From: Lingula anatina
Lineage: Eukaryota > Brachiopoda > Lingulata > Lingulida > Lingulidae
Assembly (NCBI RefSeq): GCF_001039355.2
Contig: NW_019775347.1
Coordinates: forward strand, 367,306 to 431,305
Length of the DNA stretch: 64,000 nucleotides
Direction of reading: 5' to 3'
Below are positions 10,988-23,955 of the stretch, one piece after another (within the stretch, counting starts at the first letter, position 1; each line of letters starts with the position of its first letter). The translations under genes were made by a program, and so were the position numbers. Below the pieces are notes generated by a model, which made no database searches, was not told where the DNA came from, and saw nothing but the letters and a program-made list of their open reading frames with translations.

Positions 10988-13900
10988 TCACTCCTTAATA
11001 ACCTGTGGCTGATAGTCTGGGCGGACTGCTTTGGTCAAAGACTCAGCGTACAGCTCTAGTCTCTGGGTCATCTGAAGAGAAATATTAGACATGTGCATTG
11101 CACATCACTAGCATATGCACACAAATACTGGTCATGTACATGTACCTGTACATAATGTGGCCTCTATTATGATTACTATGATGGACTGTGGTTTTAATTT
11201 AGCCTTACTTTTTCTTAGACAAGGTTACTGCCAACCTTTACTCAGGTAAAAGCTGTAAGGTAAAAAAAAAAAACTGTAAAAGCTAAAACTAAATAACAGA
11301 TAATCCCTAAAGATAAAAAAATCCTGTAAGTATCTAAATAAATTACATCATCTTAATTCTTTGCTCACAAAAACTTTTTTGAAGACAAAGACAGAGAGAG
11401 CAGCAATATTAATTGAACATTTGAAAAAATAAATAAATAAATAAAAAATAAATTAAAAAACTGACAAGTCATAGAACCAAGTTCAGTTGGAGAGTACTCG
11501 TAGGAAGGCAAATGATGATAAAATCCACTTTTAAGGGATAATAACTCTTTGTTTTGGCCAAAAAAATGAATTTTGATGGAGTTAACAACAATTTTCCATA
11601 CTTACCCAAAGGTTAATGAATCCATTTTTACATTCAAAGTTAGTCCCTGGTTTTTTTCTAAAAAGTCTGTTTTTTGTTATAATCGCTTAAGAGATTATAA
11701 CAGAGTATAGACATCAGTGTAAGTCACGTGGTCTGAAGACAAGCTCAGATATCAGAATAATAGCTATAACTGTTTTTGTGGTAAAACAGAATATATTACA
11801 TTTCTATGTGTTGTTCACAATGTTTTTATTGTGAAATATAGATCTCATACGAAGAGGTATTATCCCTTTAAACATGAAGTCTGTTTCAAAGATTCTCTAC
11901 TTACCCTAAAGTTCCACTTGTCTTTAACCTGACGACACAAGTTCAAGTCCATTTCTACCACAAGTAAACCATCTCTGGTTCTGGATAACCCCTACAAAAC
12001 AATATAATACAATGCAATGCAAATTTACTTTAAGCTGTGCAATTGAAATTTTTACATTTAATTTAGTTACAGCTGCGGTATGCAGCGATAGAAACCCAAC
12101 AATCATATAATCATACATTATGGAGGATGACCACAACACAGGTCAAAATGCTCTAAAAACCCTCAGTCATATGAAGTTAATACATGTATCATTCTCATGG
12201 ATATGCTAAAATTAAAACAATGTGCCTACAGATTGACACTTAAACTGTGATCACAAAGCCTAAGAGTTTCCTACCGGGGTCCTGCTGCCATCTGGAGCTG
12301 CCACATAGCTTGAACCTTGGAAGAAAGAAACAAAAGATTCAAATGTTCATCCAGGAACAAACTAATAATGGAATTATCATTAGAAATTGCATATTCGGTG
12401 AACAATTCTGGGAAACCTTTTCACATTATAACAGAGGTATGTATTTTAGCTTAGTTACATACCATAAAAGTGACCAAAGTCCTTGTGAGCTGGCTTTCCA
12501 TCTCCAGAGCTGAATTCATTGGCAAAATATTCCTGCAGAACAAGTAACAAATATCCATTAACAAGAATATAAATGAAACAACAGACCGGTATGTAGTCAA
12601 AAAGATATTATATTATATAGTTAGTACATGTTAATAAAACATTAAAAAAGATATAGTTGAATAAACAAGGAGAAAAGTAACTTCAACCAGTTTCAATGTT
12701 CTTCTAAAATGTTCATAAAGAAAATACTCATCTTTATATGTTTTTCTGTATGTAATCAATATCTGGCTTTTTCAAGACATTTTCAAGGTAGGGCTTGACA
12801 CTAAATTTCTCCACTGGCCCTTCATCTACCAGTGAGCTACCATAGCCCTACCAGTGAGGTCCAGTAAACATTACCAGTGTTACTTGGCACATTACATTTT
12901 AATTGCCCTTCAGACCAGTAACCCTCATGATTCACTGGCCCCCCGAGATCGACTTTCAATGACCCTGGGCCAGCACGCCATATTTTTTTATGTGGAACCC
13001 TACAAGGTTCCCTCACTACAGCAGTTAGACTGGGTTACCATGCCTAGTTCAATCTAACTGGATCAACCCATCTCGAAGGGGTTTCTCGCTAAATTGCTTT
13101 TAGCTTTATGGCTTATATGTCTGCCACGCCTACTGAAGCCGCAAAATGATAGTTAATTACCCACTAACAGCTTCAGTGGGTGTGCGAGTGATCTAAGCTG
13201 CTGAAGGTGATGGCAATTTAGTGAGAACCCCCTTAGAGATAGATCGATCCAAAGTTAGTATGACAGTCTCTGGGAATGGTCTCTTAATCTTAAATGCTAC
13301 AGTTGGACAGAGTACTCACTGTTCCCACTCTGTTTATGGCACAGGTGAAGTAACTGTTGGCAATTGCTGCATTCCGGGCCTCAATGGGCCACATAGGCTC
13401 ACTGCAACATAAGGACTGTAAGATTACATATCCAGTCTGGCTTGTATAGAAAATCAGCTTCATTATTTCATCACACGGTCATTTTCAAAATGTCATCACA
13501 TGGTCATTTCTCAGTTAAAAGCCATTACTAAGTTTTTACATACAGCTACAACTGGTTATGAAGAATGCAGCTACTGTACAGGTGACAGAGACTTTGCAAT
13601 GTTTGACTGACTTCACCTAAGAGATCCAACAGTGGCTGATGGATTGAACACAATTTCTGCGCCATTGATGCCATACATCATCCAGTTCTGAGGGTGATGG
13701 CGTCCATAGCAAATGTTAATAGCAATCTTGCCTGAAATGTGACAATTGTGATTTTATTTGGACAGCCTTTAGGTAAAAGGGACATCAACAAAGGCATTTT
13801 AGCATGTTTCACAAGTTATGTCTCACTTTAAAAAGTGCACAATGAAGCTGATGGGTGCATCTTGACACTGCCAAACACTGACTAATAAACAGACATGAGC

Positions 13901-16900
13901 CCAGGTTTCAGAAAATAACTCTGAACCATTATTGTGGAACCAAACACCTTTTGTAAATTTTTGGGGGTTTAATTGCTCTGGGGTCATGTAAAAAAGCAGA
14001 ATTATGCGGAAAAAGCTCATGTCTGAATAAAGATTTCTCATGCAGAGCACCAAAATAAGCCATCTGGTAGCTGTATTCATGCCTACTGTAAATAAGAACC
14101 CAATATTTTTACCTTGAGATTTTCTAAAACACTTCTTAGTCTAAACTAAGGGCTCATTTTCAATGAAACTATCATTCAACATTGATCAATCCAACTCCGC
14201 GGGGTCTCTCGCTGAATGCCTTCAGATTAATATAACTTCTCCTGGTGTTGAGTAAAATACAGAAAAGCTGGCATTATATGAGTACACTGAAAACAAGAGG
14301 AGGCATGTTAATCTGTGGATCTGATTGCATTCAGCGAGAGTCCCAGCACAGTTGGATGGATCTATGTAGACCAATAGTTTTATTGGGAATGAGCCCTCAA
14401 AGTCTACACATAAAACATTCACTACCAAACTGAGTCTGGAACACAGGGTGGCCAGTGTTACCCTCCAAGTAATAGGTAGACTGAAAAAGATACAAAAACA
14501 AAATTTTCTAAATAACTGATTATGACACATACTGTACTGTTACTGTTAACTTTGTAATAGCCTAATTTTGCTGTATATCTTAACTGACTGTAGACTAGTA
14601 GCAGAGTACAGGGATGTGTGTTAAAGAAGAGCCCTACTAAGAAACTATCTCCTTGATATGCACTGAGCTCATATAAACTGAAGCAGAAGGATAATAGGAC
14701 AAAACCTTTAACAGAACGTTATATTCTCCCTTTTTTCATATACTGTAATGATTAAACAGCCTCCTAAGAAGACATAAGTTGTAAAACTGAATGAACTTAA
14801 AGGTAACAGTCTGTCAGTCTACATATATACAAGAGTATGTTAACCTCCACTAAAAACACATACTTCATTAAAATCCCCAGTTCTAGGAATGTGATTCTTC
14901 CTGGACTTTCCAAGCACTGCTCCCGTGTTTGAAATTACAACTGAAATATGAAGCAAATTGCTGTATTTTATAATCTAAAAGCAACTTGCTTTATTGTTAA
15001 GAAATAATTAGCAGACACTGGGTAAGAGTTTCATTATTATTTGCCATTCATTTGTTGTTACTTTTTCTTCCCTCCTAAAGACAAAATAACTTTTCTCTAT
15101 CTGTAATTTTTAAACCCATGAACTACCAGATGCATGTACAATGTACTTGTGCTGATTTGCCTAGCAAATCAAACAAATCCACTTTCCCCTACTATTTTTA
15201 TTTAACCTATCAAGTTTTATAGGTATTATTTTTTGTTTAACTTAATTTCAAATCTAGATCCAATCTAGTGCAGTATCAGATAGAAAACAAAATATTTGTC
15301 AGTGCATATATTCATTCATATATGCATATATCACTAGCTTTGTTTTTACCTGCAGTGTTTGCCAGTATTTCACCGTGGGCATCATCTCTCTCTAGTATGG
15401 GGGAAATAATCACCATGTTATACCTCTGAGCCAGCTGTCAAAGACAAACATTCACATTGTCAGTGCAAATAAAATGCTCTTTACACTGTCAAATTGTTTA
15501 TCGTTATTAAAAAATGCACTGTACTGTGCAGTGCTGTATTCTGTTTACATTACATTATACTAAATTCAGTCACAGGGTATGAACACAAACCTCTTGCATA
15601 AGTTTAGTGGTTGGTCCCGTCTCTGCTGACTCTGCAAATTCTGTCCATGGGTGTTTTTCTCTAGTACAAAAGGCAAAAGGCATGGCTGCAATAATGAAGG
15701 GGGAATTATAAGAAATGTTTTGTTCCATCCCTATTTTAGTTAAACAGCAAAATTCAAACCTCAATGATAAAAAAAAAAAAAAATGACTGCACAACATGAC
15801 CATCTACATGTACTAAAATATTAAAGGTGGCAGAAATCAAAAAGAAAACTTACTCCAGGCCTCCTGCATACACACAATATTCACCCCACATTCTGCTGCT
15901 GCCTGAATTATGTCACCAATTCTCTGGTGAAGAGCTTCAATCTGAAAAATAATTTTTAAAAATTTTTTTCTTATTATATGTGACAACATTAAAGAACAGG
16001 TTTACAAACTGATGAGTTTGCAAGTAAAAAACTTTGAAACCTGCTATATTATCCAATAGAAAAGTTATAAAATATGACTTATTATACACAGATATTTACC
16101 AAGGAATACAATTTTAAAAATTTGTCACTTGATTTCATTGAGTTGTCTTCATCAGATATGCGCACGCTGAGTATTGATAAAAATAACCATGGAATGGAAA
16201 TATTTTTTTTAATGTACTAGTAAAAGGGCACTGTATTTTCTGTCTCTGTATATTTTGTATATACTTGGGCCTTAATAGGTGCATCAGTGGGAAGCACTAT
16301 CTTGTTCTGGATTAATCCAACCCTCACTGTTCCTGGCGGCCTCAGTTGCTCAGGGGTAGCCTCAAACGCGTATGCCTTCACTTCAAAGTCCTTGGATATA
16401 GCCAGCTGGGTGACTTTATCAGGAATGTGCACTGACCTACATTTTGGCAAAGAGAAAACCGTATTTACTTAGAATATAAAAGCCATGCTTTTCTAAATGG
16501 GGCATGATGCAGGTATGGGGAAACTGCTGGCCTTACAGAACATGACTGTGTGCCATGTTAGAGGACCTGCAATAAATTTGATATTGCACATAATTTGGAC
16601 TGGCAAGGTTTATGTGAAAATACTAAAATAAAAATGAATCTCACGTAAACACAGACTAACAGAAATAAAATACTTTGTTCAGACAAGCAGATTTTATGTA
16701 CTAGCAGTACGTGCAGTTCCTCCGGACCTTCAGAATTTTCAAAGGTTTTCCTATGTCTGGGCATTGAAGAAGTACATACACATCAATTAAAGAAAAGTAC
16801 ACATACACTAGTACATGTATGTCCCTTGAAAGTTTAACATTCTGATCAGTGAGCTACCATGAACATGAAAATATTCCTCAACTTGCCTTCAGCTAATAAT

Positions 16901-17236
16901 TAACAACAAACACAAACAAATAATAATACAATTAATAAATAATTTTACAAAAACAAAAAGTAGGTTTATTCAATCAATAATAATAATATGCACAAAAAAA
17001 AAATAAATAAATAAATAAAAATAATATATAAAATATTTCACTAACATAAGGACACTATACCAGTAGCCTTTCTTTCATTACATTGGTAACCTGTGTGCAT
17101 GGACAAACAACTTTAATAGCTGTAGTTTCTCTTACTTGAGTTCTTTCCCATAAAGTATCCTTCTAACTTCGGAAAGTTCTTCCCCTTTAATGTTTTTCTC
17201 AAGAAGACTTTCTATACTCTCAATTTCTGCTGACAT
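10988..17236 (-). CDS. UPB1: Beta-ureidopropionase (N-carbamoyl-beta-alanine amidohydrolase), complete, 13 exons
   Basis: A nitrilase-superfamily enzyme catalysing the last step of reductive pyrimidine catabolism: N-carbamoyl-beta-alanine (or the beta-aminoisobutyrate form) to beta-alanine, CO2 and ammonia. Minus-strand exons: 17136-17236 (ATG), 16265-16436, 15854-15941, 15591-15685, 15350-15434, 14864-14940, 14426-14480, 13617-13731, 13320-13401, 12463-12532, 12275-12315, 11905-11991 and 10988-11071 (TGA). They sum to 1152 nt, 383 aa, against 384 in human. The triad is in its usual place: Glu118 (NIVCMQEAW), Lys195 ([10 protein letters not shown]) and Cys232 (NICYGRHHP). Other landmarks are [20 protein letters not shown] and [12 protein letters not shown]; the C-terminus is QVIKE. 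All junctions are GT-AG and all phases agree. Introns carry a TTAA MITE and two foldback elements. Confidence 0.96.
11531..11871. mobile_element. TTAA-flanked MITE, copy 2, in UPB1 intron 12
   Basis: TTAA then GGGATAATAACTCTTTG on the left, GAGGTATTATCCCT then TTAA on the right. It is in the opposite internal orientation to copy 1. CACGTG is at 11725-11730, and the central CTTAAG palindrome has one arm mismatch. Confidence 0.75.
13029..13280. mobile_element. Foldback MITE, family GATCGATC, in UPB1 intron 9
   Basis: Complementary arms: TTTCTCGCTAAATTGCTTTTAG near the left end and GGCAATTTAGTGAGAACCC near the right end. The body contains CCACGCCTACTGAAGCCGC. It ends about 40 bp from the exon 9 donor. 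It encodes nothing. Confidence 0.65.
14183..14362. mobile_element. Degenerate foldback element in UPB1 intron 7
   Basis: ATCAATCCAACTCCGCGGGG...CTCTCGCTGAATGC is mirrored by GCATTCAGCGAGAGTCCCAGC...GTTGGATGGATC. The unit has the same arm logic as the 13029 element but an unrelated centre. Confidence 0.55.
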
Positions 17237-19288
17237 GATCTTGAAATTAAGAAGTCACCGTAGAATCCTGCTTGCACAGTTATAAGTTTTGGAGTCTGAG
17301 CTACTTTTAGAAATAGACCGTGGCAAAACTCGAAGTATTCAAAACCCAATTAGGTATTATGTCTATATGATAAAATTTCTGAGTTAAGAAGAAGTGTATG
17401 CTGATAAAATACTGTGTCAAAAAGTTATCCTTGAAATTTAGTATGTGAAATATATGTAGGCATTGTACATTTATGATGCTTTTACTTTGCTTTTTGAAGT
17501 CTTAGTTGCTTTCTATATTTACTTTGGGCTATTGATAGTTTGTGGTGGCGCGGAAGTTTGTGTTGTTTGAGATGTGTAAGTATGAGTTTGATTAAAGTAA
17601 GCTGTTCGTATGTTAGTTTTAGGTTTTACCATTGGTTCGCATCATGTTTATATTAACTGTCTTAAGGTTTCCATTTAGACTTTTTAACTTTAACTTAAGT
17701 TTACAAGAGCATCGGGAGAATTATCAATTAAGTAAACACCTCTATATATGACTTTATGTTAGCTACATGTACGCTGTACTGCCTGTATAGCTAGTGCAAA
17801 ATATCTCAGTGCATTAATTAGGATCTGTACGGTACAGACTCGGCTGTCATCATGGTTGGTAAGTGGATCTAAAACCATAATATATAACACAAGTGAAATA
17901 CAATGCAAACAATAAATAAATAACATTCAAAATGGGTTAATGAAGGATATATATTAAAAAGAATTTAATAAAAATTAAAATCAGCATCTACACCCAGACA
18001 CATATAGTACTCTATGGGTGTATTCCCAGAGATTTAGAACNGTTAGCTACATGTACGCTGTACTGCCTGTATAGCTAGTGCAAGATATCTCAGTGCATTA
18101 ATTAGGATCTGTACGGTACAGACTCGGCTGTCATCATGGTTGGTAAATGGATCTAAAAACCATAATATATCACACAAGTGAAATATAATGCAAACAAAAT
18201 AAATAACATGACAGGACAGACAGACGCTTAAGCCGGCAAAGCTGACAGTAATCTAGTGAGACTCCCCACAAGGATAGATCGATCTAAAATCTATGGAAAT
18301 GGGGTATATTATTTACAGCCAAATTGAACTTTCCTCCGAGTTGGGGGAGGGGGGGAGGGAGCAATTTTATCCTACACACGAATCATGTTTGTTTTATTCC
18401 ATTTTGATACAATGATTAAGTTTTATATATCTAAATTGGGAAAGATTAGTGGCTTAGCAGGATATGTAGACACAGAAAATATGACTTAGAGAGGTTTTTG
18501 AACTCAAACCATATACATTGAACACTATGTGATATCCAGTATTCTGCGAGTTTTCTTTTTTTTTTCTTTCTTTTTTTTGCATTATGGTAGACTGGTGTGA
18601 AAACTTTTGTGGTACCATAGAATGGTGGTACTAAGGATCGTTAACTATTTAATCCACTATCAAGATCCACTATCAAGTGTGATTGTAAATATCATAATGC
18701 ATTAAAGCTTTACTTTTTTTTTACATCCCTTTATTGAACTCTTGGTGATTTTCACTGCAGCATATTTCAAAAGCAAATAAGATTACAGACATTAATATAT
18801 TGTTAAAAGTTAATCCCAGTTAAAAGTTAATCCCAAATGAAATTTTAAAGAAAAACTTAAAGAAAATTTAAACAATATTTTCCTAATAATCCCACCACTG
18901 TAAATGCACATTGTTTATAAAAGAACAAAATTGTGATGATCTGATAATTATCATCAAAGTCAGAAGAAGTGCACTATAAGCACATATCTGAATATATGTA
19001 CATCTGAAATGTCTGAATAATCACAACAATGGAACTTGTACTTAGTAACTTAGGTATCTTCATACTTGCAGGCTCTGGATTTTTTCTTTAACTGGAATTG
19101 TCAGCCATTATTATTCTTATAATTATGTTTCTTTTCCAATACCCTGAAGAGCATTCTGTTCATCCATTCATCTTAGAACTAATTGTTTGTATTATCACTG
19201 GACTGTCAACTGTTTTTTCACTTTTGTACTATTGATGTAAAAGAAAAAAAAAGAAGTGTGCATGGTCAAAATTGAAAAAATTCATCAT
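17237..19288. other. UPB1 upstream DNA and start of the tandem duplication
   Basis: No gene seen up to the discoidin locus apart from the short membrane-type ORF noted at 19098. From about 17759 the sequence is a repeat also found at 18042 and 21593. A single N at 18041 joins two overlapping copies of the GTTAGCTACATGTACGCTG segment. A foldback-element fragment lies at 18205-18300, followed by a G-rich run near 18343. Confidence 0.6.
19098..19236 (+). CDS. Possible terminal exon of a small membrane protein (copy 1)
   Basis: After TAA at 19091 an open frame of 47 codons runs to TGA at 19236, with two hydrophobic segments separated by QYPEEHS. There is no ATG at the left edge. A plausible acceptor (TTTAACTGGAATTGTCAG) would make it a 3'-terminal exon. 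The same frame is open in copies at about 22821-22957 and 27429-27565 despite substitutions. It converges on the discoidin gene. Function unknown; it could be chance conservation. Confidence 0.3.
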
Positions 19289-20109
19289 TCAACATCCACG
19301 CAGATCTGCTCTCATAGAAATGTGACCATACCAGGAGGTTGGATTAATGCGCACATAACGAGCATATATTGGAGGATATAGCACGTTCTCCTGGATATTC
19401 CTAGTGTCCACATTTCCCTTGAAGGTCTGAAAAAACATGAAAAGCAGTATACTAGCAATAATACAACACTGAGTATAAGAAGTATTAGTTTTGTCAAAAC
19501 CGTAAGAATTGCAACATGACGTCATAGGTACATGCATGTCATCTATTTATTGCAAATAGGCTCTGAGAAAGTGTGACATAGTTTAGGTAGTTAATTAAGT
19601 AATCTCATACATATTTAGCTAAGTTTCTGTATGGGTATTTGACAGTAGTGCTATACCTTAATACGTCCATTTGCATCCCCGTATGCTTTCAGCTGCAGTT
19701 GGCTACTGTTACCATAGTGCACCTGATATTCTCTGACATATTGGTTGTGATCAAATTCCCTGCCCTTGGTCAGTATTGCTGTCACTTTCCTCACTGTCCC
19801 AAGGTCAAACTGTAGCCACTGATGTTGGTCATTTTTGTCAGCACACCAGGCTCCAACCTTTCTGTAATTATTATTTATTCTTGACATGGCTGGGCTGTAT
19901 TGTCCATTCTTCCTCCAATAAGTAGAAGCTGTAATCATGTTATCAGAAATCGGGTGCTTCCCAGATACCAGTAGGTCCATACAGTTTTCTGGAGGGACCA
20001 AGGAATTCAGGCGGTTGGTTAGGACTTTCACTTCATCTTTTAATTTTCTTGACTGAACTGCAACATAGAGTACCAGCAAGATCAGCACCTTAGCTTGTCT
20101 CATACCCAT
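19289..20109 (-). CDS. Secreted coiled-coil / F5-8 type C (discoidin) domain protein, copy 1
   Basis: Two exons on the minus strand: 19657-20109 (ATG, 151 codons) and 19289-19426 (46 codons including TGA), phase 0, total 196 aa. A hydrophobic segment at residues 8-18 is a signal peptide or anchor. Residues 22-37 (KLKDEVKVLTNRLNSL) form a short heptad-like helix suited to oligomerisation. From Cys43 to the last residue Cys196 runs one discoidin fold, with family hallmarks ITAS, GAWCA, WLQFDLG, VTAILTKGR, YVREYQVHYGNSS and YARYVRINP. The end cysteines are the usual disulfide pair. Members bind phospholipid, glycans or collagen; the ligand here is unknown. Small secreted lectin-like proteins of this shape occur in invertebrate immunity and shell or mucus proteomes, so an extracellular recognition role is inferred. 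Confidence 0.85.
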
Positions 20110-20759
20110 CTTGGCATTAATTAGGGACCTCTCTGAGTGATTCGTATGAGGTGATGTACAGAACTATTTATTTACAAATTGGCAGTGAACAAAGACAGAA
20201 GTCGTGATGTTGATAACTGAGACACTGATGGCTATCTGTTCTTGAAATAAACGAAAAATGAATTAATGCGCTGTGTCAAATTAGAATAAAAATGTGCTTG
20301 ATTATATTTGATTTTATTTCCTGTGGCCGTGGAGGAATCTCCCATCTTGCCTAGGTGTCAGCAAATCCTGTTTCTTTAATTTATTTATTATTTTGTTTGT
20401 TTAATGCTTTTACATGTGCCATCCTTGATGTCTAGTAATTACAAAATTTCAAGGCTGAGTTTTCATATTCTAATTTCATATCTAAAAACCATAATATATC
20501 ACAGAAGTGAAATATAATGCAAACAATAAATAATGTTCAAAATCGGTTAATTAACTATATTTGAAAGAATTAATTTAATGAAAATTAAAATCACCATCTA
20601 TACACCATAGAACTTCCAGACACAGAACTCTATGATTTACAGCTAAATTGAACTTTCCTTTGAGGCAGAGGGAGCAATTTTGTCCAACACACAAATCATA
20701 TTAGCTTTAATCCATTTTGATTCAGTGATTAAGTTTTTAATGACTGCATGGCTAGTTAG

Positions 20760-21591
20760 TACCACCAGGGTGTACGCTGGCAGTACTCATGGTTTTAGTC
20801 CCGACCCGTCTCGTACAGCTCCGCCGTCTCCTACGGCCCCGCAGTCGGGTGCCGGAAACAAGCCACCGTTACTGCTTCTCCTCCTAGACCGCAAGGACCT
20901 GTGTCCCCATCTCTTGGATTTAGGTCACATATAATCTCAACTTGAACACCCTGGTTTTTTGTCTCCATCGGTGCACTGGCCTGGGCATGACGCTTGTTGA
21001 AATGCACCCTTGTCAAAATTTTTGAAAATTCAATGCTTAATATCTCCCAAACCAAAGGAATTATGGGAAAAATTACTACAGAAGTCTGACCGAAAGTCAT
21101 ATGTGGTGATTCCAAATGTGCCCTTGGATTTGACTTTTGACCTTTTTTTCAAGGTCAAACAAGCCAAAATTTCCTAAAAATGGGAATTTTCTGTAAAAAA
21201 ATATTTGTTTGTGCTAATTTTTGGAAACTACACAGCCCTAAGCTCTCCTGTTATAGTGAGGGGTTACCATTGGGGACTCCTTTCATCTTTGGGAGTTTGG
21301 GGTCAATCGGTGCATTTTCACGGGAGAAGCAGCCATTAGATACCGAAACTGAAAACTCGCTCTAAATCTGGAATGGTAAATGCCAGAGACCTCTTTTTTA
21401 TTGCATTTTGTAAACCTTGTCAAGTGCAATACTGGGGGTGGTGTCCATTTTTTTGTTTTTGATATGGTTTAGGCGTTGCCCTATATCAAAAATTACAACA
21501 TCGCAATATTCAGTGGGGAAAATGTGAAATACTCCAAAATTAGCAGAGATACGCCCATAGTTACCATTGAACTTGAATAGGAAGTCATATA
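20760..21591. repeat. About 830-bp interspersed repeat with GC-rich structured end (copy 1)
   Basis: Starts at ACCACCAGGGTGTACGCTGG, passes GCTTCTCCTCCTAGACCGCAAG, then ATTTAGGTCACATATAATCTC, and ends in ...GAACTTGAATAGGAAGTCATAT. The same landmarks recur in inverted orientation at 33060-33850, and the GC-rich 130-bp end alone occurs at 31585-31713. No convincing ORF. The end has inverted-repeat pairs, so a structured RNA or a non-autonomous element is possible. Confidence 0.65.
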
Positions 21592-21831
21592 NATTAATTA
21601 GGATCTGTACGGTACAGACTCGGCTGTCATCATGGTTGGTAAGTGGATCTAAAAACCATAATATATCACACAAGTGAAATATAATGCAAACAATAAATAA
21701 ATAACATTCAAAATGGGTTAATGAAGTATATATATTAAAAAGAATTTAATAAAAATTAAAATCAGCATCTACACCCAGACACATTTAGTACTCTATGGGT
21801 GTATTCCCAGAGATTTAGAACGATCCAGAGA

Positions 21832-22015
21832 TTAAAATTTAGATCGACCTAACTCCCTGGGGGCTCACGCTAAATTGCAGTCAGTCGAGCGCGCACCATA
21901 GTTAATTACCCCCTTAGAGATTTCAGTAGGCGGGACAGACGCTTAAGCCGGCAAAGCTGACAGTAATCTAGTGAGACTCCCTACAAGGATAGATCGATCT
22001 AAAATCTATGGAAAT
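21832..22015. mobile_element. Foldback MITE, family GATCGATC
   Basis: TTTAGATCGACCTAACTCCC...CTAAATTGCAGTCAG on the left, CTGACAGTAATCTAGTGAG...GATAGATCGATCTAAAATC on the right. A near-complete, inverted copy lies at 29199-29410. Confidence 0.65.
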
Positions 22016-22820
22016 GGGGTATATTATTTACAGCCAAATTGAACTTTCCTCCGAGTTGGGGGAGGGGGGGGGGAGGGAGCAATTTTATCCTACACACGAA
22101 TCATGTTTGTTTTATTCCATTTTGATACAATGATTAAGTTTTATATATCTAAATTGGGAAAGATTAGTGGCTTAGCAGGATATGTAGACACAGAAAATAT
22201 GACTTAGAGAGGTTTTTGAACTCAAACCATATACATTGAACACTATGTGATATCCAGTATTCTGCGAGTTTTCTTTTTTTTTTTCTTTCTTTTTTTTGCA
22301 TTATGGTAGACTAGTGTGAAAACTTTTGTGGTACCATAGAATGGTGGTACTAAGGATCGTTAACTATTTAATCCACTATCAAGATCCACTATCAAGTGTG
22401 ATTGTAAATATCATAATGCATTAAAGCTTTACTTTTTTTTTTACATCCCTTTATTGAACTCTTGGTGATTTTCACTGCAGCATATTTCAAAAGCAAATAA
22501 GATTACAGACATTAATATATTGTTAAAAGTTAATCCCAGTTAAAAGTTAATCCCAAATGAAATTTTAAAGAAAAACTTAAAGAAAATTTAAACAATATTT
22601 TCCTAATAATCCCACCACTGTAAATGCACATTGTTTATAAAAGAACAAAATTGTGATGATCTGATAATTATCATCAAAGTCAGAAGAAGTGCACTATAAG
22701 CTCATATATGAATATGTGTACATTTCAAATGTCTGAATAATCACAACAATGGAACTTGTACTTAGTAACTTAGGTATCTTCATACTTGCAGGCTTTGGAT
22801 TTTTTCTTTAACTGGAATTG

Positions 22821-22957
22821 TCAGTCATTATTATTCTTATAATTACGTTTCTTTTCCAATACCCTGAAGAGCATTCTGTTCATCCATTCATCTTAGAGCT
22901 AATTGTTTGTGTTATCGCTGGACTGTCAACTGTTTTTTCACTTTTGTACTATTGATG
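22821..22957 (+). CDS. Possible terminal exon of a small membrane protein (copy 2)
   Basis: Same frame as at 19098, open to TGA. Substitutions relative to copy 1 are A to V, M to T, I to V and T to A, all tolerable in membrane helices. QYPEEHSVHPFILEL is unchanged. No start codon at the left edge. Confidence 0.3.
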
Positions 22958-23011
22958 TAAAAGAAAAAAAAAAGAAGTGTGCAAACGGCCAAAATTGAAA
23001 AATTTCTTCAT

Positions 23012-23831
23012 TCAACATCCACGCAGATCTGCTCTCATAGAAATGTGACCATACCAGGAGGTTGGATTAATGCGCACATAACGAGCATATATTGGAGGAT
23101 ATAGCACATTCTCCTGGATATTCCTAGTGTCCACATTTCCCTTGAAGGTCTGAAAAAACATGAAAAGCAGTATACTAGCAATAATACAACACTGAGTATA
23201 AGAAGTATTAGTTTTGTCAAAATAAGAATTGCAACATGACGTACATGAGGTACATGCATGTCATCTATTTATTGCAAATAGGCTCTGAGAAAGTGTGACA
23301 TAGTTTAGGTAGTTAATTAAGTAATCTCATACATATTTAGCTAAGTTTCTGTATGGGTGATTGACAGTAGGGCTATACCTTAATACGTCCATTTGCATCC
23401 CCGTATGCTTTCATCTGCAGTTGGCTACTATTACCATAGTGCACCTGATATTCTCTGACATATTGGTTGTGATCAAATTCCCTGCCCTTGGTCAGTATTG
23501 CTGTCACTTTCCTCACTGTCCCAAGGTCAAACTGTAGCCACTGATGTTGGTCATTTTTGGTAGCACACCAGGCTCCAACATGTCTGTAATTATTATTTAT
23601 TCTTGATATGACTGGGCTGTGTGCTGCATCCTTGTTCCAATAAGAAGAAGCTGTAATCATGTTATCAGAAATCGGGTGCTTCCCAGATACCAGTAGGTCC
23701 ATACAGTTTTCTGGAGGGGCCAAGGAATTCAGGCGGTTGGTTAGGACTTTCACTTCATCTTTTAATTTTCTTGACTGAACAGCAACATAGAGTACCAGCA
23801 AGATCAGCACCTTAGCTTGTCTCATACCCAT
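23012..23831 (-). CDS. Secreted coiled-coil / F5-8 type C (discoidin) domain protein, copy 2
   Basis: Same structure as the 19289-20109 gene: exons 23379-23831 and 23012-23149, 196 aa, same splice phases, all hallmarks intact. About 12 residues differ between the copies, and ten of them fall between residues 63 and 91 (SYWNKDAAHSPVI here against TYWRKNGQYSPAM). Exon 2 is identical at protein level. That interval corresponds to the first protruding loops of the discoidin barrel, the usual ligand-binding spikes, so the two products may differ in specificity. Intron and flanks are nearly identical, so the duplication is recent, or the copies are divergent haplotypes placed in tandem. Confidence 0.85.
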
Positions 23832-23955
23832 CTTGGCGTTAATCAGGGACCTGTCTGACTGATTTGTATGAGGTGGTGTACAGCTCTATTTATTTACAAG
23901 TCGGCAGTGAACGAAGACGGAAGTTGTGATGCTGATAACTGAGGCAGCGACTGTT

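Larger units (their letters stand above)
21593..23955. repeat. Second copy of the 17.8-20.2 kb duplication
   Basis: ATTAATTAGGATCTGTACGGTACAG onward matches 17815 onward almost base for base, through the G-rich run (22060), CTTTCTTTTTTTTGCATTATGG and the whole discoidin gene. Copy 2 contains a full foldback element (21832-22015) where copy 1 has the single-N join. Both copies begin at single-N joins, so an assembly origin must be considered. Confidence 0.8.
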
